Source of the DNA: a bacterium
GTDB lineage: Bacteria; Acidobacteriota; Polarisedimenticolia; Polarisedimenticolales; Polarisedimenticolaceae
DNA length: 55,759 bases
NCBI GenBank assembly: GCA_024226515.1
Contig: JAAELQ010000190.1
Span: 1 to 55,759 of the forward strand
Direction of reading: 5' to 3'
Positions 1-14,190 of this stretch are shown piece after piece. The notes under the pieces were generated by a model. That model had not been told where the DNA came from. It saw nothing but the letters and a program-made list of their open reading frames with translations, and did not search any database. Position numbers and translations under genes: made by a program. The stretch's first letter is position 1. Each line of letters begins with the position of its first letter.

Positions 1-6317
<6,317 letters not shown>

Positions 6318-6454
6318 GATTGACATCCTGTTTGCGTTCGTCGGATCGTCGGCGCCCGCCTCGCCGTCCGGATCTTGTGTGGCGGGAGCTCGACTCCTTC
6401 GAGCCTGACCGCCGACGCCTGGAAAAGTACGAAGTGCCCCGCAGGAGGGCAACA

Positions 6455-6477
6455 ATTATGTCACAAGCCCCTTGCCA
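6455..6477 (-). promoter_or_regulatory. Possible promoter in the 297-bp divergent region 6318-6614
   Basis: On the minus strand TGGCAAG-N4-TTGTG (6462-6477) resembles a sigma-54 -24/-12 element with the -12 C missing, and CATAAT (6455-6460) could be a sigma-70 -10 box. Either would give the giant repeat protein a leader of about 135 nt. I see no clear RNA gene or riboswitch in the rest of this region, and no convincing promoter for the plus-strand gene at 6615. Confidence 0.2.
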
Positions 6478-6614
6478 TCGCTGCATTTTCCGCCTTCCGC
6501 GCCGGGAGATCCGCGACGCGAACTGAAAGAACGAGGGGTTTTCCGGACTGTCGAGCCCCAACACGCCGATCGGCGTACGATCATCCGGTGGTCGAGGGCC
6601 GCGAGCGAGGAAAC

Positions 6615-8561
6615 ATGAATTCGGCAAAACGACGTGCGACGCTTCACTTTCTGCTCCCGGGCCTCCTCTCGCTGCTGCTTGCAGTACCCGTTCACGCGGG
6701 TCCTTCGGGCTCGCTGAGCGTCGTCGAGGTCACTCCCGCGGCGCACGCGCTGGAGGCTCCGGTCAACGCACCGATCGTCGTACGTTTCGACCGCCCGATC
6801 GTCAACAGCACCGTGGTGCCGGCCACGTTCTGGGCCTTCGGGCGCTGGAGCGGAACCGTCAGCGGGACCATCCAGTTCTCCGACGGCGACACGACCGTCA
6901 CGCTGCTTCCCGACCAACCGTTCGCGGCCGGCGAGAACGTCCTGGTCGTGCTCAGCAGCATCAAGGCCACCGACGGCACTCGCCTGCGCAGCGCGGGCTA
7001 CTCGTTCCGCTTCTGGACCGCCAGCGCCCCCGCGTCGCTGCAGTTCACCGAGGTCGCGCGGCAGACGACGCGCACCGACCCCGGAACGTCGAGCCGCGCG
7101 TACGGCGGGATCGCGAGCGACCTCGACGGTGACCGCTACGTCGACCTGACCGTCGTCAACGAGGACACCGCCGACCTGCGGGTATTCCTCAACCGCGGAG
7201 ATGGAAGCGGCCTGTTCGACCCGTTTCTGCAGCCCACGTTTCCGGTGGGCGACCGCGCCAGCCCCTCCGAACCCGCGGACTTCGACCGCGACGGCGACGT
7301 CGACATCTGCGTGACCAACATCGACGACGGCACCGTGTCGATCCTGCTCGGCAACGGCGACGGTACGTTCAGCTCGCAACAGACGATCGCCGTCGGCGCG
7401 ACCCCGCGCGGCATCGCCGTCCTGGATGCCGACGGCGACGGCGACCTCGACGTAGTCAACACGAACAGCGGGACGAGCGACCTGTGCCTGTTGCTCAACG
7501 ACGGAACCGGTACGTTCGGGGCGCCCGTGTTCTTCGAGGGCGGCGGCGCCGGCGAGTGGGCGCTGGCCAGCAGCGACATGAACGGCGACGGTATCCAGGA
7601 TCTCGTCGTCGGCTCACGCACGGCGCAGCAGATACACGTCCTGACCGGCAACGGGGACGGCACGTTCATGCTCGCGTCGAGCCAGGCCAGCGGCGGGCAG
7701 GTCTGGATGCTGGTGCTGGGCGATCTGGACGGCGACGGCGACGAGGACGTGACGACCGCCAACAGCAACGCGAACAACGGCGCGGTCCTGCTCGGCGACG
7801 GCGCCGGGAATCTCGGGACTCCACAGACCTACGTGACCGATCTGTTCCCGCTGGCCACCGACGTCGGCGACATCGACGGCGACGGCGACCTCGACTGGGT
7901 CACCTCGAGCTTCAGCGGCGACTGGATGCTGTTCCTCAACGACGGCAACGGCGCGTTCCAGTTCGCGCAGGAGTTCCCCGCCGTGCAGGCCGCCTCCTGC
8001 GCGTTGATGGCCGACGTCGAGAACGACGGCGACCTCGACCTGGTCCTGATCGACGAGCTCGAGGACGAGTTCATCCTGCTGCGCAACGGCACGACCTGCG
8101 GCGAGGTCCCGCCGGGAAATTGGTTCGAGGACCTCGACGGGGACGGCGTCGGCAACTCCACCAGCGAGATCGTCGCCTGCGAGGGCCCGCCGGGGTACGT
8201 GCTGCTCGGCGGCGACTGCGACGACGCGACCGCGGCCGTGTGGGCCGTTCCCGGAGAGGCGCGCGCGCTCTCGTTCGCGCCCGACCGAACGACCCTGAGC
8301 TGGGTCGAGCCGTTGATCGAGGGCGCGCTCGACCCACGCTACGACGTGCTGCGCAGCGCGAACCCCGACGACTTCGATTCCGCGGGGCTCTGCGTGGCCG
8401 CGGACCAGGCGCCTCCGCTGTCCGCCTCGGACCCGTCCGTGCCCGGATCCGGCGTGGCGTGGTATTACCTCGTGCGCGCCGAGAACGCGTGCCCCGACGG
8501 GGCGGGCACGCTGGGCTTCGACTCCGCTCTCGTCGAGCGGGTCGGCCGTTCGTGCCCCTGA
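6615..8561 (+). CDS. Secreted FG-GAP/VCBS repeat protein with N-terminal Ig-like domain
   Basis: 648 residues. ATG 6615 is chosen because GAGG sits 4 nt upstream and a clear signal peptide follows (MNSAKRR, a hydrophobic run, then VPVHAG). The same frame is open upstream to 6375, but that part has no protein-like features. Residues 35-135 resemble the SbsA/Big_5 Ig-like domain (NAPIVVRFDRPI, TVTLLPDQPF). Residues 150-500 contain about seven FG-GAP/VCBS blades with DxDGDGxxD calcium loops, as in integrin-like beta-propellers. A single MopE-like segment (DLDGDGVGN...GDCDDATAAV) and a fibronectin-like tail end the protein. It is divergent from the giant MopE gene, which suggests both belong to the cell-surface repertoire. 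The ligand is unknown. Confidence 0.85.
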   Translation: MNSAKRRATLHFLLPGLLSLLLAVPVHAGPSGSLSVVEVTPAAHALEAPVNAPIVVRFDRPIVNSTVVPATFWAFGRWSGTVSGTIQFSDGDTTVTLLPDQPFAAGENVLVVLSSIKATDGTRLRSAGYSFRFWTASAPASLQFTEVARQTTRTDPGTSSRAYGGIASDLDGDRYVDLTVVNEDTADLRVFLNRGDGSGLFDPFLQPTFPVGDRASPSEPADFDRDGDVDICVTNIDDGTVSILLGNGDGTFSSQQTIAVGATPRGIAVLDADGDGDLDVVNTNSGTSDLCLLLNDGTGTFGAPVFFEGGGAGEWALASSDMNGDGIQDLVVGSRTAQQIHVLTGNGDGTFMLASSQASGGQVWMLVLGDLDGDGDEDVTTANSNANNGAVLLGDGAGNLGTPQTYVTDLFPLATDVGDIDGDGDLDWVTSSFSGDWMLFLNDGNGAFQFAQEFPAVQAASCALMADVENDGDLDLVLIDELEDEFILLRNGTTCGEVPPGNWFEDLDGDGVGNSTSEIVACEGPPGYVLLGGDCDDATAAVWAVPGEARALSFAPDRTTLSWVEPLIEGALDPRYDVLRSANPDDFDSAGLCVAADQAPPLSASDPSVPGSGVAWYYLVRAENACPDGAGTLGFDSALVERVGRSCP

Positions 8562-8579
8562 CTCGGGAGGTCGCAGTCC

Positions 8580-9323
8580 ATGGAACGATCCGAGCCGCTC
8601 CGGCTTGCCATGTGGTCCGGCCCGCGCAACATCTCGACCGCGATGATGCGCTCGTGGGGCAACCGGCCGGACACGTACGTCTGCGACGAGCCGCTGTACG
8701 GCCACTACCTCACGCAGGTCGACGTCGACCATCCGGGTCGCGACGAGGTCGTCGAGAAGACCGAGACCGACTGGCGCCGCGTCGTCGACCGGCTGACCGG
8801 ACCGGTGCCCGAGGGCCGCGCGATCTTCTACCAGAAGCAGATGGCGCATCACCTGCTGCCGCACATCGATCGCGGCTGGCTCGGCGAGCTGACTCACGTG
8901 TTTCTGATTCGCGACCCGCGCGAGATGCTGACCTCGTTGATCAGGCACTTCGAGAGCCCCGGGCTTGCCGACACGGGTCTCCCGCAACAGGTCGAGGTGT
9001 TCGAGTCCCTCCGTGCGGGCGGCGCCACGCCACCGGTGATCGACGCGCGCGACGTCCTGCGCGATCCCAGCGGGATGCTGGCCGCGCTCTGCGAACGGCT
9101 GGGGATCGAGTTCGACGAGTCCATGCTCTCCTGGCCCGCTGGGCCGCGAGCCACCGACGGCGTCTGGGCCAAGCACTGGTACGCCGAGGTGGAGACGTCG
9201 ACCGGTTTCCGGCCCTACCGGCCGAAGACCGACCGGGTGCCGGACTCGCTGCGTGCTTTGCTCGACGACTGTCGCGAGCCGTACGACCTGCTGTATCGTC
9301 AGCGGCTGACGATCGACAACTGA
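8580..9323 (+). CDS. Sulfotransferase-like P-loop protein
   Basis: 247 residues; ATG 8580 is preceded by GGGAGG at 8565-8570. The N-terminus carries a 5'-phosphosulfate-binding-like loop, SGPRNIST (residues 13-20), followed by DEPLYGHYL, and a 3'-phosphate-binding-like RDPREMLTSL near residue 104. These are hallmarks of the sulfotransferase superfamily, which transfers sulfate from PAPS. The substrate cannot be told from sequence. It lies 11 bp upstream of an aminotransferase gene, so the two are probably cotranscribed, and the pairing hints at a shared metabolite. Confidence 0.8.
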   Translation: MERSEPLRLAMWSGPRNISTAMMRSWGNRPDTYVCDEPLYGHYLTQVDVDHPGRDEVVEKTETDWRRVVDRLTGPVPEGRAIFYQKQMAHHLLPHIDRGWLGELTHVFLIRDPREMLTSLIRHFESPGLADTGLPQQVEVFESLRAGGATPPVIDARDVLRDPSGMLAALCERLGIEFDESMLSWPAGPRATDGVWAKHWYAEVETSTGFRPYRPKTDRVPDSLRALLDDCREPYDLLYRQRLTIDN

Positions 9324-9334
9324 GCGAGGCCCAG

Positions 9335-10249
9335 ATGCAACAGCAGTTCGACCCGCGCAACCGCGACATCCTCGTCAACATCAACGGCGAGTTGATCCAC
9401 CGCGACGACGCGGGGATCAGCCCGTTCGACTCTGCAGTGCAGGGCGGCGACGCCGTCTGGGAGGGCCTGCGGGTCTACGGCGGCCGGGTGTTTCGCCTGC
9501 GCCGGCACCTCGAGCGGCTGATCGCGTCGGCCAAGGCGCTGGCCTTCGACGAGATCCCCAAGCCGGAGGCGATCGCGGACGAGATCCGTCGCACTCTCGA
9601 GGCGAACTCGATGCACGACGCCGTGCACATCCGGCTGACGTTGACGCGCGGCCTCAAGCTCACCTCCGGGATGGACCCGCGTCTCAACCAGGCCGGGCCG
9701 ACGCTGATCGTCCTCGCCGAGCACAAGCCGCCCGTTTACGACAAGCGCGGCCTGCGGCTCGTCACGAGCAGCGTGCGCCGCTTCCCACCGGACTGCCTCG
9801 ACCCGAAGATCCACCACTGCAACCTGATTCAGTCGATCCTGGCCAAGATCGAGGCCAACCACGCGGGCGCGGACGACGCGCTGATGCTCGACCCGCGCGG
9901 CTTCGTCGCCGAAACCAACGCGACGCACGTCTTCGTCGTGGAGGACGGCACGGTTCGCACGAGCCGGCTGACGGCCTGTCCCGAGGGTGTCACGCGCGCG
10001 GCGGTGCTGGAATTGTGCCGCGAGCGCTCGATCCCACACGAGGAGGCCGACCTGACGCTGACCGAGGTCTACCGGGCGCAGGAGATGTTCTGCAGCGGGA
10101 CGATGGGCGAGCTGGCTGCGGTGGTCGAGGTCGACGGTCGGCGCATCGGACCCGGAGAGCCGGGGCCGATGACGACCAGGCTGTCCGAGCTCTACGCCGA
10201 GCTCACGGCACGCGAGGGCGATCCGCTGGTAGCACCGCCGAGCCCGTGA
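9335..10249 (+). CDS. ilvE: Branched-chain-amino-acid aminotransferase family (class IV, PLP)
   Basis: 304 residues from ATG 9335, with GAGG 6 nt upstream. The fold-type IV signature is complete: HRDDAGISPFDSAVQGGD near the N-terminus, Lys158 in DPKIHHCNL as the Schiff-base lysine, and Glu193 in GFVAETN, which contacts the PLP pyridine nitrogen. It would interconvert branched-chain 2-oxo acids and amino acids with glutamate in the cytoplasm. A D-amino-acid transaminase or a specialised relative is possible because class IV subfamilies are hard to separate by eye. Its last 47 bp overlap the 3' end of the convergent flippase-like gene. Confidence 0.85.
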   Translation: MQQQFDPRNRDILVNINGELIHRDDAGISPFDSAVQGGDAVWEGLRVYGGRVFRLRRHLERLIASAKALAFDEIPKPEAIADEIRRTLEANSMHDAVHIRLTLTRGLKLTSGMDPRLNQAGPTLIVLAEHKPPVYDKRGLRLVTSSVRRFPPDCLDPKIHHCNLIQSILAKIEANHAGADDALMLDPRGFVAETNATHVFVVEDGTVRTSRLTACPEGVTRAAVLELCRERSIPHEEADLTLTEVYRAQEMFCSGTMGELAAVVEVDGRRIGPGEPGPMTTRLSELYAELTAREGDPLVAPPSP

Positions 10250-11213
10250 GCTCGCGCCTCCGCACGAGGACCAAGGCGTAACCCGCGCTCGCCCACAGCG
10301 CGTTGCGCAAGCGGATCAACAGCGCCGCCGCCACCCCGGCGTCGGCCACGAGCCCCAACGCCGAGAACGACTGCGCGAAGGCCCACTCGGTGATACCGAT
10401 GCCGTTGATCGCGATCGGCAGGTTCGACACGAGCAGCACGACCGGCAGCGCACGCGCGACGCGCTCGAGCTCGGCGTCGTACCCCACGGCGGCCACGGCG
10501 AACCACGCGGACAGGATGGCGATCGCGTAGAACAGAAACGAGAGCAGAACGCAGCGCAACAGCAGCCGGCGGTGCTTGCGGTAGGGTTCGAGCTTGGCGC
10601 GAAACGCCTCGCCCTTCCGCACGAGCCAGCCCAGCGGCGTCACGCGGGCGAGCCAGCCCGATGCGGCGGCCACGACGCGCGCGTTCGCCAGGACAACCAG
10701 CGCCCCGAGTCCGGCGACACAGACCGCGACCGCGGCCAGCAGCCAGGGGTCGCGCCACAGGCCGGGACTGATCGCGAGCGCGGCGAGCGCCAGCAGCACC
10801 AGCGCGACGAGTCCGGTCAGTCGCTCGACCACGATCGACGCCGCGGCGGCCATACCGCTGCTCACGTCGTCGCGCAGCGCCGCGGCACGCGCCACGTCGC
10901 CGCCGACCGACGACGGCAGCAGCTGGTTGTAGAACTGTCCCGCGACGTACAGACCGAACAGGCGACCCCGGGGAACGTTCACGCCGGTCACGACGGCGAT
11001 CAACGGGCGCCACTTCGCGACCGAGACCAGGACCGAGACCGGCGCCAGCGCGACCAGACCGGCCAGCGCGAGCCAGCTTCCCTGCTGCAGTTGACCGACC
11101 GCGGTGTCCCAGTCGACCCGGGCCAGAACGTATGCCAGCAGCGCGAGGCTGAAGCCCAGACGCGCCAGGACGACCCAGCGCCTGCGCCGCCGTCCATCGT
11201 CCGCGGCGCTCAC
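10203..11213 (-). CDS. Flippase-like integral membrane protein (lysylphosphatidylglycerol synthase TM family)
   Basis: 336 residues from GTG 11213, whose GTGA overlaps the stop of the upstream epimerase gene. About eight hydrophobic segments are visible, with the family hallmarks LPSSVGGDVARA (near residue 100) and NLPIAINGIGITEWAF (near 265). The soluble aminoacyl-transferase domain of MprF is absent, so this is the flippase-like module alone. In this cluster it probably moves or helps export a glycolipid or polyprenyl-linked sugar. It is the last gene of a six-gene minus-strand operon. Confidence 0.85.
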   Translation of the reverse strand: MSAADDGRRRRRWVVLARLGFSLALLAYVLARVDWDTAVGQLQQGSWLALAGLVALAPVSVLVSVAKWRPLIAVVTGVNVPRGRLFGLYVAGQFYNQLLPSSVGGDVARAAALRDDVSSGMAAAASIVVERLTGLVALVLLALAALAISPGLWRDPWLLAAVAVCVAGLGALVVLANARVVAAASGWLARVTPLGWLVRKGEAFRAKLEPYRKHRRLLLRCVLLSFLFYAIAILSAWFAVAAVGYDAELERVARALPVVLLVSNLPIAINGIGITEWAFAQSFSALGLVADAGVAAALLIRLRNALWASAGYALVLVRRRELTGSAVLPADRPRVP

Positions 11214-12292
11214 TGCGCCGCCGTCCCCGAGCGGCGCCGTCTCCCCTCGCCGCTCTCGGCCGGAATCAGGCCCCGTTCGCGGTACCAGGCGATCGTCGCC
11301 GCGATGCCCCGCACATGATCCCAGCGCGACTCGTAACCCAGCCGCTGCGCAGCCTTGGTCAGGTCGAACGCCCGATCGTGGCTGAAGAAACCGACGCGAC
11401 GCGGGAACAGCGGCGGACGGATCCCGAGCGGCCTGCAGACGGCCTCGCACACGACCGCCGCCGCGTAGACCGGCGCGAGCGGGATGCGCAGCTTGGACAG
11501 CCGGACTCCGCCGGCATCCGCGATGCTCGCCGCAACCTCGTTCAGCGTCAGCGGCTCGCCCGAGGCGATGTTGAACGCCTCGCCGTGAACGCGGTCGCGC
11601 GGGGCCACCGCCTGCAGCAGGAACGACTCCGTCTGGTCCTCGATATAGCCCAGGTGAGCCAGCGTGCGGCCCGACCCGATCATGCGGAAGCGTCCGCTGA
11701 GGATCGAGCGAAACAGCTTCAGCATGCGCAGGTCGCCCGGTCCGTAGACCATCGCGGGTCGGTTGACTGTGACGACCATGCCGTCGGCCGACAGGCTCCT
11801 GCCGAACTCGAGGATCGCGACCTCTCCCGCGAGCTTCGTCTTGTGGTAGACGTCCATCGGATTGAACGGCGTGCGCTCGGTGGCCGGGATCTCCTTGACG
11901 TGGCCATGCACGCCGACCGTGCTGCAGTGCACGAAGCGCGTCACGCCGCAGCGCTCGGCCGCGCGGGCCAGTTCGAGCGCGGCCCGGTGGTTGACGAGCT
12001 CGTACGCCTCGTCGGAGGCGTCTACCTCCTGGAACAGCGCAGCCACGTGAAACACCACGTCGACCCCCGCGAGCAACTCGTCCCATGGACCGTCCGACGC
12101 CAGGTCGAGGAGCACCGCCCGGTATCCCTGCGAGCGCAAGCGCTCGACCTCGCGCGGCTCGAGCACCGAGCCCGTGACGTCGAGACCATAGCCGGCCAAG
12201 CGGCGCAGCAGCGCGCCTCCGATGAAGCCGGCGGCCCCGGTCACGAAGATCCGCCGCCCCGCGAGCTGTGCGTACTCAGGAGGTAGTGACAC
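11210..12292 (-). CDS. NAD(P)-dependent sugar epimerase/dehydratase-like SDR
   Basis: 360 residues from GTG 12292, chosen because GGGAGG lies 6 nt upstream; ATG 12316 is an alternative that adds 8 residues. An extended short-chain dehydrogenase: Rossmann GAAGFIG at residues 19-25, Ser124 in HCSTVG, and catalytic Tyr149/Lys153 in VYHKTK. Such enzymes modify nucleotide sugars or isoprenoid-linked substrates. It overlaps the methyltransferase upstream by 17 bp and the flippase-like gene downstream by 4 bp, so it is likely translationally coupled within a glycan or lipid pathway. The exact substrate is unknown. Confidence 0.85.
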   Translation of the reverse strand: MSLPPEYAQLAGRRIFVTGAAGFIGGALLRRLAGYGLDVTGSVLEPREVERLRSQGYRAVLLDLASDGPWDELLAGVDVVFHVAALFQEVDASDEAYELVNHRAALELARAAERCGVTRFVHCSTVGVHGHVKEIPATERTPFNPMDVYHKTKLAGEVAILEFGRSLSADGMVVTVNRPAMVYGPGDLRMLKLFRSILSGRFRMIGSGRTLAHLGYIEDQTESFLLQAVAPRDRVHGEAFNIASGEPLTLNEVAASIADAGGVRLSKLRIPLAPVYAAAVVCEAVCRPLGIRPPLFPRRVGFFSHDRAFDLTKAAQRLGYESRWDHVRGIAATIAWYRERGLIPAESGEGRRRRSGTAAQ

Positions 12293-12983
12293 GCTCGGCC
12301 TCCCTCGACCCCGCATCGCACCCGGCGACGCCCGCCGCCCGCGCCTCGATCAACACCAGGCTGGTGTACAGCTTCCCGCTCCAGAACAGGCCTCGCGTCC
12401 GCTCGACGACGGCGCAGTCCTCGAAACCGGCCGCGGCCAGCATGTCGCCGATCTGGGTCGACGTGTAGAACCGGACGTGATCGCGCACGACGTAACGGTG
12501 CGCCAGATCCCACGCGCGCGTCAACAGCGAGCCCTGCATCTCGCGGTCCAGCACCAGAATCCTCCCGCCGTCGACGAGCGCATTGCGCATGCGTCGCAGG
12601 GCCTCGACCGGACGGGCGAAGTAGTGCAGCGCGCTGACGCAGACCGCGGCCTCCAGCGGCTCGCCGAACGACGTCTCCATCGCCTCCCAGTCTCCGTGAC
12701 GAAACTCGAGCGAGTCGAGTCCACGGCTCCCGGCGAGCTCCCGCGCGCGAGCGATCATCCCGGGAGAGAGGTCGACGCCGATGCCGCGCAACCCCGGCTG
12801 CGCGGACGCGGCCCGGCGCAGGAGTCGGCCGGTTCCGCAACCGACGTCGAGCAGGGAGCCCGGCGGATCTTCCCTCAGGCGCTGAAGCACCTGGCGTCCC
12901 TGGGCGCGGTACCAGGGATGCTCGTCGTACGTCGGAGCCCACGCGTCGAAGTCGCGGGCCACCCTGGTCAAATCGCCGGTCAT
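12276..12983 (-). CDS. SAM-dependent class I methyltransferase
   Basis: 235 residues from ATG 12983 with AGGGAG just upstream. Motif I LLDVGCGTG lies at residues 44-52, followed by the acidic GVDLSPGM (motif II) and HYFARPVEALRRM (post-motif region), the typical Methyltransf_11/25 layout. The acceptor may be a lipid, sugar or quinone-like molecule; the context between a glycosyltransferase and an epimerase favours a glycan or glycolipid. Confidence 0.85.
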   Translation of the reverse strand: MTGDLTRVARDFDAWAPTYDEHPWYRAQGRQVLQRLREDPPGSLLDVGCGTGRLLRRAASAQPGLRGIGVDLSPGMIARARELAGSRGLDSLEFRHGDWEAMETSFGEPLEAAVCVSALHYFARPVEALRRMRNALVDGGRILVLDREMQGSLLTRAWDLAHRYVVRDHVRFYTSTQIGDMLAAAGFEDCAVVERTRGLFWSGKLYTSLVLIEARAAGVAGCDAGSREAERVTTS

Positions 12984-12996
12984 GCTCCCTGGAAAG

Positions 12997-14190
12997 CTAA
13001 GACCTGGAGCGGTCGATGGCCAGATCGGTCCGGGCGGCGAGCCAGCCGAGCAGTTCGGACAGTTTTCGGCGGTACGCGGCCTCGCTGTAGTGCTCGCGGA
13101 CCAGGTCCCGGCCCGCGTCTCCGAGCCTGGCTCGCAGATCCGGATCCCCGATCAGGCGCCCGAGCGCCTCGGCGAAGGGCTCCGGCCGGGCCGCGGCGAG
13201 CATGGCACTCGAATCGTCGACGACCTGCGTGTGGGTATCGAGGTCGGTGGCCAGGACCGGCACACCGCTCTCGAGGTAGGAATAGAGCTTCATCGGGGTG
13301 TTTCCCCCCTTGATGCGGGGCGAGATCAAGACATCGGCCTGCGCCAGATACCCCTGCAGGTGATCGAGGGGCCGCGGCCCGATCAGGTGCACCCGCCGCT
13401 CCACGCCGAGCTGCCGGGCGCGCTCGCCGTAGCGCGCGACATCGGGGGGCGAGCCACCGATCAGCACCAGCTGCGCGTCGGCCGCAGCCTCGGCGGCGAT
13501 GGCGAAGCTGTCCAGCAGCAGGTCGATCCCCTGGTAGCCCTCGAGGTTGCCGACGTACAGCAACAGCGGCCCGGCCACGCCGAGCTCCTGCCGCAGGTCC
13601 TCGACCGCGCCGTCCTCCGCGGCCGCCTCGTCGGCGAAGTCGTGCAGCACGACGATCCGCTGCGCCTCGTTGCGCGCCGCGACCTCACGCAACGCATCGC
13701 AGACCGGCACGACCGCGAGCGCATTGCGGATCGCCAGGCCCTCGAGACGCTCGAGCCACCCCGCGAGCGGCTTCAGGAAGCCGTGCTTCTCCATCATCTG
13801 CTGGGCCAGCGACGAGTCCATGTCGTAGACGTACGGGATACCGAACAGCCACTTGATGGCCAGGGCGATGAACGCGGACTCTTCCACGGCCCACAGCAAG
13901 GGGAAACCGCCCCGCCCGGCGACACGCAGCACCTTGACCAACATCAGCGCATCGCTGAACAGCTTCTTCCACGAAAAGCCCGGCGGCACGCCGGAGATGA
14001 AGCCGGCCGCGTCGACACGATCGATCGTCACGCCCGGGCGCGTCACCTCGGTTCCCTCCGGATAGGTCACCAGGCGCACGCGGGTGCCGTGTTCGGAGAT
14101 GGCCCGCGCCAGTCGGTCGACGGCGATCGGCGTCCCCCGTTCCTGATAGAACGGCTGTGGAGCCAGCAGGAGCAGCTCGGGGGTTCTCAC
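12997..14190 (-). CDS. Glycosyltransferase family 4 (GT-B fold)
   Basis: 397 residues from GTG 14190, which overlaps the stop of the upstream TPR gene as GTGA. An N-terminal donor-fold start (LLLLAPQPFYQERGTPIAVD) is followed by the GT1/GT4 C-terminal signature GGNTPMKLYSYLESGVPVL, the sugar-nucleotide-binding region. It probably adds a sugar to a membrane-linked acceptor in the cytoplasm. The neighbours (two membrane glycosyltransferase-like proteins, an epimerase, a methyltransferase and a flippase-like protein) fit assembly of a surface glycan or glycolipid. Confidence 0.88.
   Translation of the reverse strand: MRTPELLLLAPQPFYQERGTPIAVDRLARAISEHGTRVRLVTYPEGTEVTRPGVTIDRVDAAGFISGVPPGFSWKKLFSDALMLVKVLRVAGRGGFPLLWAVEESAFIALAIKWLFGIPYVYDMDSSLAQQMMEKHGFLKPLAGWLERLEGLAIRNALAVVPVCDALREVAARNEAQRIVVLHDFADEAAAEDGAVEDLRQELGVAGPLLLYVGNLEGYQGIDLLLDSFAIAAEAAADAQLVLIGGSPPDVARYGERARQLGVERRVHLIGPRPLDHLQGYLAQADVLISPRIKGGNTPMKLYSYLESGVPVLATDLDTHTQVVDDSSAMLAAARPEPFAEALGRLIGDPDLRARLGDAGRDLVREHYSEAAYRRKLSELLGWLAARTDLAIDRSRS

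Noticed and set aside
7484..9334. Upstream extension of the aminotransferase frame across the FG-GAP and sulfotransferase genes
   Set aside because: It is an out-of-frame shadow rich in Arg. The real start is ATG 9335 with its own ribosome site.
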